In this document: positions 24,616 through 36,367 of the stretch, piece after piece
How positions within the stretch are numbered: the stretch's first letter is position 1
Layout: each line of letters begins with the position of its first letter
Origin: Chamaecrista fasciculata
Taxonomy: Eukaryota; Streptophyta; Magnoliopsida; Fabales; Fabaceae
Length of the DNA: 64,000 nucleotides
Assembly: GCA_003254925.1 (NCBI GenBank)
Contig: QANZ01054283.1
Coordinates: 64,548 to 128,547 of the forward strand
Reading direction: 5' to 3'
The notes under the pieces: model-generated
Database searches by the model: none
What the model was told of the DNA's origin: nothing
What the model saw: only the letters and a program-made list of their open reading frames with translations
Program-made: the position numbers and the translations under genes

Positions 24616-24620
24616 GTATC

Positions 24621-25296
24621 TGATATACACTCCTCGGATACACTCCTCGGAGAGCAGAGTCAATCACTCACCAGGAACCAGCATCAAGACGTAGATGCTA
24701 CCCGGCGAGGAAGCAACCCAAGCAAGTTCACTCTCACTCGAGCATTTAATGCCAAGATATTAGCATTAAATGCAAAGATCCTTGAAATCACGTGACTAGA
24801 CAATGCCACACCAGCTACTATGTACGGCAGGGTGAAGAAGCACACGCAAAAGGACTAAAACGCCCCTTGCGCGCAGAAGAAATGGTGAAAAGCACTCTTG
24901 GCTATCACTGACTCTCGAAAAGGAAGGTTGGACATCCCAATACGGCCTAACAGTGATAGCTGTTACATCAGAACAGCAGAGTACATCGACTTTTTCCCTA
25001 TACATCCCCGAAAATACCCCTAACATCCCTGGGAGACCTCGTACGAACATGGGACAAAAGGGAAGGAGGATAAATAGGAAAAAGAGAGCACATTCTCAGG
25101 TAACGACTCTCTTGCTACAAAACACTACTCTCCATTATTCTCTGATCCCTCTTCTAACTTAAGCATTGGAAGAGAATCGCAGGGAAGCCACTGTGCATTC
25201 TTACTTGCAGGATCCGACGACCTTCAACATCTGGAGACTGCCCCTAAACTGTGAACTCAAGGTTAGATTTACACTAATCCAGCTTTGTAGTTTTCA
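24621..25296 (+). mobile_element. Gypsy-type solo LTR, TSD GTATC
   Basis: Starts TGATATACACTCCTCGG and ends GCTTTGTAGTTTTCA (TG...CA). It is flanked by exact GTATC at 24616-24620 and 25297-25301. Length is 676 bp and it is more GC-rich than its surroundings. It contains a TATA-like GATAAATAGG near 25068, followed by a leader with a stem-loop at 25174-25200 and CTTGCAGGATCCGACGACC, as in Tat/Ogre-like gypsy LTRs. No internal region is present. Confidence 0.85.
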
Positions 25297-25319
25297 GTAT
25301 CTATTATACATTTAAATAT

Positions 25320-25844
25320 GGCCAAAGTATCAAATTGGTTTTTTTATGTATGGGGTAGATTTTAAATTGGTCTCTTATTTTTTATTTGTTTCAGAGTAGT
25401 CCTATATATATGTTTCCATGATGTTTCAAATTGGTTCTAAAAATACTTTCGAGATACAATTTGACCTCATTTACTAGCAATTTTAACTGAACAGAGAAAG
25501 AACTCTTCTAGAGTTAGCACATAGCTTCAAATTTGTCACATTTAAACTTAGAACAAGATAAATATGACCAATTTCACTTGTTTAACTTTGAAACGAGTTA
25601 CCAACTTTTGTGACTCGATCTGACCCCGTTTGATGATGGTCCGAAAGTACTCGTCAAAAGAAACTCGTAGCTTTGAATTCGTCGTATTTGAATTTGAAAT
25701 AAGAGAGATATGACCACGTTAAGTATTTTTTAGACCAATTTGAAACATCATGGAAACATGTAGGACCAATCTGAAACAAATGAAAGATAAGGAACCAATT
25801 TGAAATCTATCCCATACATAAGGGACCAATTTGAAACTTTGGCC
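25320..25844. mobile_element. Palindromic Mutator-like MITE, family 1, TSD TTTAAATAT
   Basis: GGCCAAAGTATCAAATTGG ... CCAATTTGAAACTTTGGCC, 525 bp. Exact 9-bp TSD at 25311-25319 and 25845-25853. It lies 18 bp from the TSD of the solo LTR. Confidence 0.85.
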
Positions 25845-25853
25845 TTTAAATAT

Positions 25854-26410
25854 AAATGATATGTCATGCTATCACATCAGAAGATCAAAATATATTTGAA
25901 ACTAGCTAGCTAGTAATGCGTGTGTGTGTGTCTGTGTTTTCCACAAGGTTCATACAATTATAGGCTAGTAATGATGATAGTTGCACATTATTTGAAATGA
26001 TCAGACAATTATTCACATTTAATTATCGATGTATTATTGTAGATTTAATTTGTCTATACGTATATATATATATGTGTGTGTTGCTCAGCATGTGTATATG
26101 TTTGGTGTTAGTTGATTAACTACAAGAGCATATATCTATCTGTCCCCCACTGCACAAATATAAATTGTGTGCAACTATATATTATCTTTTATTATATATA
26201 CACACACATGGAGAAATTTATAAACTTTTTTGGATTAATTAAATCTCTTACATGTATAATTTTAATATCTTACTTCCTTAATTAGTCATTAATTTAAAAT
26301 CCAACCTATAAAGTGTTTTCCAAATAAATGAAACATAAATTGATGAAATAATATGTAACATGCATGTATCACACTAACTGAGCTAACTGGTGGTGGCTTA
26401 GAATTCAAGC

Positions 26411-26443
<33 letters not shown>

Positions 26444-26894
26444 CTCTTTGACATGCTTGAAATATTGAAAGAATTAAAAAAGACAAGCAAACTAAAAAAT
26501 TCTTAATTTTTTTTCTAATACAAAATTAGAAACTCCAAAGTACTTAAATTCTTCTTTATGTTTGCTCTAAAGTGAGCCTTACTTGTTTTAATTAACCTCA
26601 CAGATATATATACTACCTAACTGGTACCTGTTATGGTTCACTCTGATCTATTTCAGATTTAAGAATCATATTCTTCCTTATCTATTAATAATAACTATTC
26701 TTCCTCTTGAGATGCTTCATCTTATCTGCTCCATTATTTCTTAGCAACATAAAGACATTAAACAATTAATTTATTAACTCTAGCCTTCAATTTCATAACA
26801 CATATATATAGCCAAATTGATAATTATATTATTATGTTTCTCTGATTCTTAGAAATTTATTACTATTGATATTTCTCTAACTTAATTATACATT
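25854..26894. other. AT-rich spacer with a perfect (AT)n tract at 26412-26441
   Basis: Only microsatellites (TG/AT runs near 25919-25935 and 26056-26080, and the (AT)15 tract) stand out. No gene seen. Confidence 0.5.
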
Positions 26895-26903
26895 ACATTA
26901 AAG

Positions 26904-27439
26904 ACGACCAAAGTCTCAAATTGGTCCCTTATGTATGGGGTAGATTTCAAATTGGTCTAATGGTCTCTTATATTTTATTTGTTTCAGATTGATCCTACAT
27001 GTTTTCATGATGTTTCATGTTGGTCTTAAAAATATTGAATGTGATCATATCTCTCTCATTTTAAGCTCAAATGTATCGAATTCAAAGCTATACAGGTTTA
27101 TTTTTACGAGTATTTTGGGACTATCAACAAACGAAGTGAAATCGAGTCTCAAAATTAAAGTAGGTAACTCATTTTACGGTCAAACACGTGAAATTGGTAT
27201 CTCTCTTATTTCAAGTCCGAATCCGACGAGTTTGAAACTATGTGTTAACTCTTGAAAAGTTCTTTATCTTCTCAGTTAAGATCGCTAGCAAATGAAGTCG
27301 AATCGAGTCTCGAAAATAGGTTCAAGACCAATTTGAAACATCATAGAAACATGTATGATCAATTTGAAACAAATCAAAGATAAGGGACCAATTTAAAATC
27401 TACTCTATATATAAAGGACCAATTTGAGACTTTAGCCAT
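26904..27439. mobile_element. Palindromic Mutator-like MITE, family 1, imperfect TSD
   Basis: ACGACCAAAGTCTCAAATTGG ... inverse of ATGGCTAAAGTCTCAAATTGG, 536 bp. The flanks ACATTAAAG (26895-26903) and ACATTAAAT (27440-27448) match at 8 of 9, so this copy is somewhat older. Confidence 0.75.
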
Positions 27440-27448
27440 ACATTAAAT

Positions 27449-29125
27449 AATATATAAATAATCGAGACAATAAGCATCGATCAACTTGATCATCTTGATC
27501 ATTATGATTTACAATAGAAAGCTAATTATTCTTTAATTAAACAAAAAAAGAAAGAACGAAAGAAAGAAAGAAAGAAAGAAAAGTTTCAGTTTCTTTTGTA
27601 ATTCTTAGAATCTCCATCGCGTTATCTAACTCTTAAAATTGAAAAAGAAAATGGAATAAAGCTTGCTTGGAATGTACTTGAATTATTGTGATGTCAACTC
27701 CAATATATATTTATATATATATAAAGAAAAATAATCAATAAATATAAGTTGGTTTTTGCTTGATGAAATTGGCTTGCTTCAAGTGATTTGATCTTGGTTA
27801 ATTACAATTTCTTTTCAACTTTTTCCTTTTGTTGTTAAGAGATGACTCATATAGATCATTTGATAAAGAGAATATAATCTCATATTTTTAATTTGAATGT
27901 CAATGTTAAATCTATGGATTAACTAATAACTTATCAATTTATTTGGAAGAAAGTACTATATACATACACACATCTTAAGAGCAAGATATATCCATAGGAT
28001 CACATCTCAATGATCTTCGACACTTCAATTCTTGGTTCTAGAAGAATAATTTCCACTATATATATAGTCATCTTTAAAAATTATAAGAAATTCAAAATAT
28101 ATAAAAGTACTTTTCAAAAAAAAAAATATTCACTTGATAGCATATATGAGAAAATTAAACTTACTATATACTCAGCTTAATTTTGATTCCAATTAATCGT
28201 AGTGCCCCTTCAATTGGAAAACAAATAAAAATTAACCCTTGATGTAATTATTTATTCAATGTCACTTATTCTCTTTTTTTTTTAAAAAAATTAAGTTTAT
28301 CCTTTTGATTTTAAATAAATTATTTTTTTTTGTAAGTTGAATACTTGAATTATTTAATTTGAATCGGTCATATAACTAGGTTTTTCCTTTTTTTTAAAAA
28401 AAAAAACTCATCTATATATCTATATTTATTTTTTTTCTTTTCAAACCTAAAAAACTAAGATCATATTTTTTTTTCTTTTTCGAAACTCATTATCCTGTAT
28501 TTACAATGAACCATGATTTTTTTATATTTTTTGTTAATAATGAATTAGTAATTAGTTGTTCATATAATAATTAAATAATGAAAACATAATACTTAAACGT
28601 CTCATGATCAAGGCTTTGAGATAACTAAACATATCTGACAAGAATAACTTTAAATGACATTTATCTAGATAAGAAGATCGATATCAACATCAACATACTA
28701 AAAAAAGTTAGATAGCTAGTAAAATTAGTAGGCAGAAAAAGATAAAATTGATACATATCATCAAAAAAGTTATTTTACTGAATACTGATGGATGAGCTCT
28801 CTACATAATATGAAATAATATAGTTGTAATTTTTTTTTTTTTATCGTATCGCACTCTTCTAAAATATGATAATAAGATAACAAAATATTATTTAGATATG
28901 TCCCCATAAAAGTGTCAAATTTGAGCAAATTTTTAATTTAATATCGTAATTCGTATGCATGAAGGGACCTCTATGATAAAACTCTGAGGTTCAAATTAAT
29001 GAGATATTCAGGTATGGAAATTAAACTTTATCTGAATGAAGAATATATATATAAGACTCTTGAAAAATATTAAGGTGATTTCTAAAGGGAAATTTGGGTC
29101 GATCTATGAGATACATCGGTCCATA
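27449..29125. other. AT-rich spacer, no gene
   Basis: Contains an (AAAG)n-like run at about 27545-27582 and poly-T/poly-A tracts. No coding or terminal-repeat structure recognised. Confidence 0.5.
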
Positions 29126-29134
29126 TTTTTATTT

Positions 29135-29551
29135 GATCAAAGTGTAAATTTGATCCTATATGTTTTTCTAAGTTTTCAATTTGGTCTTGTATATTTCTTT
29201 GTTGTACTTTTGGTCTCATATTTTTGCAAAATGTCCCAATTCAGTCCCATATCATTTTTGGTCCCTTATCTTTTGGTTATGTTGAAGAATTGATCCCATA
29301 TTCTTACAAAATGATCAATCGTTAATTGACCCTTTTGCGAAGATATGAGACCACTTCTGCACCTAACCCAAAGATATAGGACCAATTCTGCAATTGATTC
29401 AAAGATGTGAGACCAAATTTGCAACAAAAAAAGATATGAGACCAAATTAGAACCTGACATAAAGATATGAGACTTAAAATGCAACAAAAAAAGATATAGG
29501 ACCAAATTAGGAACTGAACAAAAGATATAGGACCAAATTTATACTTTGGCC
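29135..29551. mobile_element. Palindromic Mutator-like MITE, family 2, TSD TTTTTATTT
   Basis: Starts GATCAAAGTGTAAATTTGATCC and ends with the inverse of GGCCAAAGTATAAATTTGGTCC. Exact 9-bp TSD TTTTTATTT at 29126-29134 and 29552-29560. The interior has repeated AAAGATATGAGACCAAAT units, which distinguishes it from family 1. Confidence 0.85.
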
Positions 29552-29560
29552 TTTTTATTT

Positions 29561-30459
29561 TTTATCGATATATATATATATAACTCTACGTTAATTAATC
29601 TATTTTTTTCTTTCAAACCAGAAACCGTAGTAAAAAGGGAAGGTTGAGCTAGCAACCTCTGATACAATTAATTACAAACACACATTAATCATTCAGATCG
29701 ACCCATTATTTAATTATAATAATTATCCATTAGTAATTAGATTCTTATATACTGTTGGAGAAGTAAACTAAATTATCCTTAACAGTAAATCGTCAAAGCA
29801 CACTATATATTAAGGTTTCTACTTATTTTCTAGTCCAAATTGGAATATACCTCTTTTCACACTTAATTAGAGAAAAAGGGAAATTGAAAGACAAAGTTGT
29901 ATTTGTTCCAATAATCAAATCCACTAAACTATTATTTAAAGTCTACCAAATGCATGCACGTACCATATCCACGCAGGAACTTTCTGCAATATTTGGGTAA
30001 ACATAAATTTAAAACTAAGACATGTTACCTAATAAATGAGATAGAATAAGTTAAATTAATCACCTTATCCATTGCCGACTATATCTTAAAATGGACAAAA
30101 AATGGTGATGTGTTTTGAAAAATGTAGGATTTATTACTTTGAAGACTAAGTGATTTGTTGGCGTAATTGGAAACAAACAATATCCAAAGACGATGACTAA
30201 CTTGAAGACTGTGGGAGCCATATTGAAAAGAAAACATAACTGTCATCAACACGTACAACAGTCTATGCATTTAATGAAATGTTCTTCCCTAAACCTAATC
30301 TCTAAACACATGCTCCTTATTCTTTGGTTCGTACTTGTATATGACTAGTAATTGTTATATAGTACTTGTATGTTGTATTTATAACTAATTAGAATCTTTA
30401 TTATACTTCAAGCTAGCTAGAAAAATACATTAATAGTTATGTTATGTTAAGACTTAAGA
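29561..30459. other. AT-rich spacer, nothing recognised
   Basis: No coding similarity or repeat boundary found. Confidence 0.5.
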
Positions 30460-30468
30460 TTAAAGATA

Positions 30469-30968
30469 GGGTAAATTATACTTTGGTACTTTGTTCTATG
30501 AACTGATTTCACTTTGATACCTTACTATTTCAATAGTGACATTTTGGTACCCTGTTTTTCGCACCGTTAACATTTTAGTACCCAAATTTTTTTCTATTAA
30601 GTTTTGACGGCGAAGTCGCACGTGACCATCACGTGTATGGTAAAAACACTCAAATGTCCATTTTCCTCACATTTTTCACGATTCAAACGGTAAAACAATT
30701 CAAAATCCTCTCACTTTGAATCTTAGTGTTTTCAATGTTTTAGTGTCTGAATCGTGAAAAATGAGCGGAAAATGGACATTTTGGTGTTTTTACTGTGAAC
30801 TTGGTGATCACATGCGACTTTACCGTCAAAACTTACCAGAAAAAAAAAAAATTAGGTACCAAAGTGTTAATAGCATAAAAAACAGGGCACCAAAATGTCA
30901 CTTTTGAAAGAACAGGGTACCAAAGTGAAATCGGTTTATAGAACATGGTATCAAAACGTACTTTACCC
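30469..30968. mobile_element. Mutator-like MITE, family 3, TSD TTAAAGATA
   Basis: GGGTAAATTATACTTTGGTAC ... inverse of GGGTAAAGTACGTTTTGATAC, 500 bp, with exact 9-bp TSD at 30460-30468 and 30969-30977. The arms contain repeated TTTGGTACC phrases. The centre holds GTCGCACGTGACCATCACGTG and its partial inverse. A shorter relative is at 47122-47453. Confidence 0.85.
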
Positions 30969-30977
30969 TTAAAGATA

Positions 30978-32679
30978 ATAGGCCAAAATGTATTTTCCGT
31001 CTCTTATGTTTGAGGAAGGTTGCAATCTAATATATCTATCTGAAATGAACAAATAATTAAGGTACTCAATATTCGATATCTTATAATATAAATATTTTAT
31101 TATTTCTTGAATTAGAATATTTTATCTTATATCCATTATTTTCGAATATTTCAGATATTACGGATACCGTTTGGATACCGGATATAGATTATGGTAAGGA
31201 TTCAAATATATTAATCTATCAGATACAGATATTTGATAGAATAAATAGATGCGGATACAAAAAGTGATAAATTCACCGGGTATTCTAGCCGTCGCGGCAC
31301 AATCATCTTTTTCTTGCAATATACTTAATTAAACAGTACTTGAGCAATTAATAATACGAAAATTAATTAAGCTTGCTTGTCTTTGACTCTAAGCCTAATA
31401 CGTATGTACCATATTCACTCTTTAATTTGCCTTAATCCTAGCCTCTAGCTAGCTATGGTCCTTTGAGAAGATTCATATATGGAGTTAGTAAGAGACACTT
31501 GGTGAATAAGTGGTGGTTACTGGTTATGCATGCAGCTTCTCTAGCTAGTCTTAATCTTGCATTCAAAGAAACAAAAACAAAATGATACCGTACGTGATCT
31601 ATACATAATAACATATCAATCCAACACGTTTGTACCTCATAATAAATTTCAAGGAAAGTTAATTGGAAAATTCAAAATTATATAAATATACGCGTTATGG
31701 AGAGTTTATTTGTTTAGCTAATTTATTAAATTAGAGTTTTTTTTGCTAAAAACTTGTTATAAAAATTAAATTTTTAATTAATTTTTGAGTTTTTAACTAA
31801 ACAAATTATTAGTTGATAAATTATTAAATCTAATCATCAAAATACTTGGTCGATAAAGTATTTTTGATGTTGAATAACTGTTAACAAAAAATCTAAACAA
31901 AATTATATTGTTAATGACAAATCAAGATTTATAATATTTTTAAGGTCAAAGTGTAATTTTGATTTTCTATCTCTAGAGGAAGTTACACGCAATCTAACCT
32001 TTTATATGTTATTTTTTCTTGCACTTTGATCTTATGAAATTATTATAAAACAAAGATTAATCATTCTTTAATTATCATTAGTAATAATATTAAACTATTT
32101 TAAGAATTATGAGTTATTAAAATAAAATTTTTTGATTAAAATAGATGATAGATGAAATTTTTGTAATTATGTGGATGGTTGTTAAAAGTAATTAGTTAAA
32201 ACTTAAAAGTAAAGTTTTTTTTTTTTGTAATGAATTCATATCAATAAACATTTATTGGGGTGATGTAAACATGTGCTAACTTGAAGTTCAAGTGATAAAT
32301 TGTATTTAATACGATATTAATTTTTAAAAAATACTTTTATATGATAACCTAATAAAATAACTAACTTGAAAATGAAATTTTCTTCATTTTTTTTTTGAAC
32401 ACCATCACTAACAACTCATATTTTCTCAAAGATAAGAAATATTTTTCTTTAAAAAGAAAAAGAGCAAGAGACCCACATAATAAATACATTATCTTTTTTT
32501 ATGAAACTTGAAATGATAGTTATTGCATCATTATCAAAAAATTTATAGATAAAGAGTAAAATTAATATGAGGTCAAAGGCGTGTGGGGCTTTCAACTAAT
32601 ATAATCATAAATCTTAACTAACAATTGGGACCAATGGGAGTATTACACGTAAAGAATCACCGACCATACCCACAATCTG
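30978..32679. other. AT-rich spacer with truncated miniature-element pieces
   Basis: 31940-32045 reads GGTCAAAGTGTAATTTTGAT ... TGCACTTTGATC, and 30980-31035 reads GGCCAAAATGTATTTTCC. Both look like single arms or shortened copies of the GGCCAAAGT-type families, without TSDs. 31050-31300 is rich in GGATAC/ATATC phrases. No gene. Confidence 0.4.
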
Positions 32680-32960
32680 ATTCTGTGGTGGGCCCATGCC
32701 ACGTGTACCCACTCTCTATCTGACGTGGCGATTTCTCATGTGGGCCATTTCTATATATTATATTCACATCACATACCAAAAAAAAAAAAATACTGCCACC
32801 AACTCCCACTATTAATTATATCTCCTTTTCCACTTTTTTTAATTCCTTCTTCTTATTTACTTTTTCCCTTTTTTTCCTAATTAAAACCAAATATATATAT
32901 ATATTATATATAATTATATATTTTCTCCTTCTTTTTATTGCCACCATATTAAAACACTTT
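32680..32960 (+). promoter_or_regulatory. Promoter-like island with ACGT motifs and TATA
   Basis: TGCCACGTGTACCC (near 32698) and TGACGTGGCGAT (near 32720) are G-box/ABRE-like ACGT-core motifs. They are followed by CTATATATTATATTC (about 32751) and a pyrimidine-rich stretch. No ORF follows that I recognise, so any transcript would be non-coding or the similarity is accidental. Confidence 0.25.
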
Positions 32961-33288
32961 TTTGCTCTTATGAATATGATAGTAAGTGGGCCGATTAATA
33001 AAGATTCTGCAGAAGCTTCTAGTGGGATTGTGAGTAGGTTTTTTTGATTTAGCTCATAGTTTAATTTGTTGATACATACTAAAAGATTTAGAAAAGTGCT
33101 TATTGATTTTAATTTTATAGAACACTTTTCTCATGAGGTTTTATTTTTTAAAAATTCTTTTTTACAACTAGAGGAAAATGAAAGATTGATGATGATGTTT
33201 AAATTGAATAGAACAAGTTCCAGTGAATTATAAAGATTACAAGTTGTTATCATCTGTGTATGCTCCAGATCTGATTCTTTATAATTAC

Positions 33289-33290
<2 letters not shown>

Positions 33291-33350
<60 letters not shown>
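33291..33350 (+). repeat. (GA)30 microsatellite
   Basis: Sixty uninterrupted bases of GA. The flanking reading frames with Arg-Glu or Ser-Leu runs are by-products of this repeat. Confidence 0.95.
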
Positions 33351-33354
<4 letters not shown>

Positions 33355-34265
33355 TCATTAAAGTATAAAAGAATAGAAAAAATAATAATAAGGTGTAGTA
33401 TAATAAGCCTGGATATAAAAAAACACAATTCAATTAACACTGGTTTGGTCAGGTGAAATTTTCAAGCCATGTGTCTTGGTAATATTATATTAATTAATAC
33501 ATATAAATTAAATAATTAAACATGGAGGAAAATGAAATTCTACCTATTTCTATTCTACAAAACACTAATTCACACACATATATCCTTTATGTTTTTTTTA
33601 ACTTTAAATTATTAGTTTTAGCCCATATTTAATTTTAGGTTATTTGATATTATTGAGTTTCATATCAAAAGGTCTGATATTCCAATTAGCCCATCCTTAC
33701 TATTGTAATCGAGCATCCACTAATTGATATTTCTTTTATTTAAACTAACATAATTTATTTTATTTTAATTTTTCAGCATCTTGTTCACAAAAAAGAAACA
33801 ATTAATTTCATTAATAGATTTAACATAATATATATGTTATAGTGTGTAAGAACCAACTTTATATATATGTCATATAATAATATTATGTCTTTGATTCTTT
33901 TTGTTAGTTAGACTTGTATAAATTTATAAATTATCATAAAGTATAATACTGATAAAACTAATTGTCTATATAATTTTTTTTCTTCATTGAACAAGAAAAT
34001 ACATAAAAATAACATATTTTTTTATATAATTAATTATCCATTTCTTGCCTTGATGAAGTTGTGGATACGTGAAGATTACTCCGATGGCTAAAGTGAGATA
34101 ATATATTCTTAAAGAAAGGCACAACGGGGTTGATCCCCTTCTATCACTCTATTACTTAAGTCAGTAAAGATCTTAAAAAAATAAAAATATCATAGAGTTT
34201 AAGAGTGGAAAATGTATAATCTTTTTCAAAAAAATTATTTTAATATTATTTTAGAATTTAAAATA
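33351..34265. other. AT-rich spacer, nothing recognised
   Basis: No coding similarity or repeat boundary found. Confidence 0.5.
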
Positions 34266-34270
34266 GTATT

Positions 34271-34998
34271 TGATACATCACTATTTGGGCGTACGCCTAA
34301 ACGGCCCTCGCACCGGGCCTCTTTCCCCCTTCACACCCTGCAAAGCGCGCTCGAACCAATCAAGTGGCCTCCGCACAATTAGGGGCGGCCCCTCCACCCA
34401 GATCATGGCGCCCGCCTCTAGATTAACACTCAGTCACCCACGACTACCTCCCTCCGCACAATTAGGGGCGGCCCCCCTCCACCCACGACTACCTCGCTCC
34501 GCACAGTTAGGGGCGGCCCCCCTCCACTTAGGATCATGGCGCCCGCCTCCAGACTAACAGTCACCCACGACTACCTCGCTCCGTAATTCACGCTACGGGA
34601 GATCGTGGGCTACTGACTTGTTCACACCCACGTTTTCCAGTATTATGGCGACCGCCCGGCAACACAGTAGGCAACCACCCACGATTGCCTTGCTCCGCAA
34701 TTCTCGGTCTCCACCATCCTCGCTGGTGGAGATCGTGTCTGGTCACGTGGTGCGCCCCGCGCGCTGACCACCTCTCTCCCCCTGCTCTATAAATAGAGCT
34801 CAACCCAGCAGACTAAGGTTAGCTACTCTTTACATCTCAGAATTCTCTTACTCTCATATCTCTCTCTTACTAACTTGAGCGTCAGAGTACTCTTCGCAGG
34901 GCCCCCTGTGAAGCTCTTGCAGATACTTGACCAATCATTTGCTCTAGCAGCCCACCTCCGATGAACTAGGTAAGTGCAGCCCATTTTCTAGTTTATCA
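34271..34998 (+). mobile_element. Gypsy-type solo LTR of the gag-only element's family, TSD GTATT
   Basis: Starts TGATACATCACTATTTGGGCG and ends TTTTCTAGTTTATCA. Exact GTATT at 34266-34270 and 34999-35003. Length is 728 bp, versus 604 bp in the complete element. The difference is partly due to internal repetition of a segment containing CGACTACCTCGCTCCGCA with GGGGCGGCCCCCCTCCAC (about 34370-34580). TATA string CTCTATAAATAGAGC at about 34786-34800. Stem-loop at 34892-34913. Confidence 0.9.
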
Positions 34999-35003
34999 GT
35001 ATT

Positions 35004-36014
35004 TATATGTCATAACTCATAATATACCATCTATCATTTATATATATATATATTGACCAAATATAAATGTATATATATAACTTCTCTACAAAGGTGAATA
35101 AAACATTATGGACAAAGAACTAATTAAAACATTTATTAATTTTATTATTATTATTAAACTTAAATTATTGAGAATATTGGCATATAAGCAAAGTCGTATT
35201 CATACAAGTCAAGTTGGATTATTTTTTGTTTTGTAGAATACAATATTCATTTGTGGATGGGACCCACACCTTCTAGTATAGTTATATATATATATATATA
35301 TACACACACACTTGGAGTACATATACCTTCCTTGTTTTATATGCTTTCTTTCTCTCCCTATGTGAAAAGACTTGTGCGGTCCTCTTATAATTGCACACTA
35401 TTTATTTTCTCTCTACTTTCACCCCATATATATATATATATATATGTACAAACACAAACCCAATTTTTTTTTCTTTTGTTCTTTTTTTAATAATATATAT
35501 ACATATATGACTACTTGACTATTTGAGATCTGAGATTATATACTGTGGGCCAAAAGATCGATATATATTAACTCATTGAGCATTAAATTTTCTAATAAGA
35601 TAGTAAATTCACGAACCAATAGTATTATGTATATACCTACCATCCTATATAAGACGATCATGTGAAGCTTAGTTGTCCTTATTTGGTGGAGAGTACTAGT
35701 ATATATGTAGTGTAGGTAGGAAGGAGGGCTTCAAAGTTCAAAGTCGTCATGCTCATGCATGATTCTTATACCAATTAATTAATTAACTAAAGTACTCATG
35801 CAAGATATTTAGTACATATAGGCAACGAAATTGGAGGAAGGTTAATTATATATATCAAAGTAAGTAGCTAGGGGTTAAAAAGAATGAAAGAGAGTTTGGT
35901 TAATGAATAATTAGGTTGAGAAGGTATTATAATGTAGGTAAGACTTATAGAGCCTAGGAGGAAGGTGAAGATAGATAGAAATTAAGACATGTGGACAATG
36001 GAGAGAATAAATAA
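35004..36014. other. AT-rich spacer with (AT/TA)n microsatellites
   Basis: TA-type tracts near 35283-35301 and 35427-35446. No gene seen. Confidence 0.5.
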
Positions 36015-36023
36015 TAAAAATAA

Positions 36024-36367
36024 TGTCAAAGTGCTCTCATATTTTTTACTCAAATCTCAATTTGGTCTCGAATAATTTTTATGTTACACTTTTTGGCTCA
36101 AATATTTTGGTCAGGTTATAGATTTAGTCTTGTATTTTTTAATCTGGTTACAAAATTGGTCTCATATCTTTGTAAAAAATTTCATATTGTGGTACTAATG
36201 TTGAAATTTTTTGCAAAGACATGAGATCAAATATGCAATAAAAAAAATGTGGACTAATTCTATACCTAACCATAAGATATGATATCAAAAGTGCAATAAA
36301 AATTATACAGCACTAAATTGATCGAGACTTAAGCAAAAAGTATGGAACCAAAAGTGTACTTGTGACC
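36024..36367. mobile_element. Palindromic Mutator-like MITE, family 2, TSD TAAAAATAA
   Basis: TGTCAAAGTGCTCTCATATT ... inverse of GGTCACAAGTACACTTTTGG, 344 bp. Exact 9-bp TSD at 36015-36023 and 36368-36376. Confidence 0.8.

Noticed and set aside
33131-33456. Open frames on both strands with Arg-Glu or Ser-Leu runs
   Set aside because: They are created by the (GA)30 microsatellite at 33291-33350. No protein family resemblance on either side.
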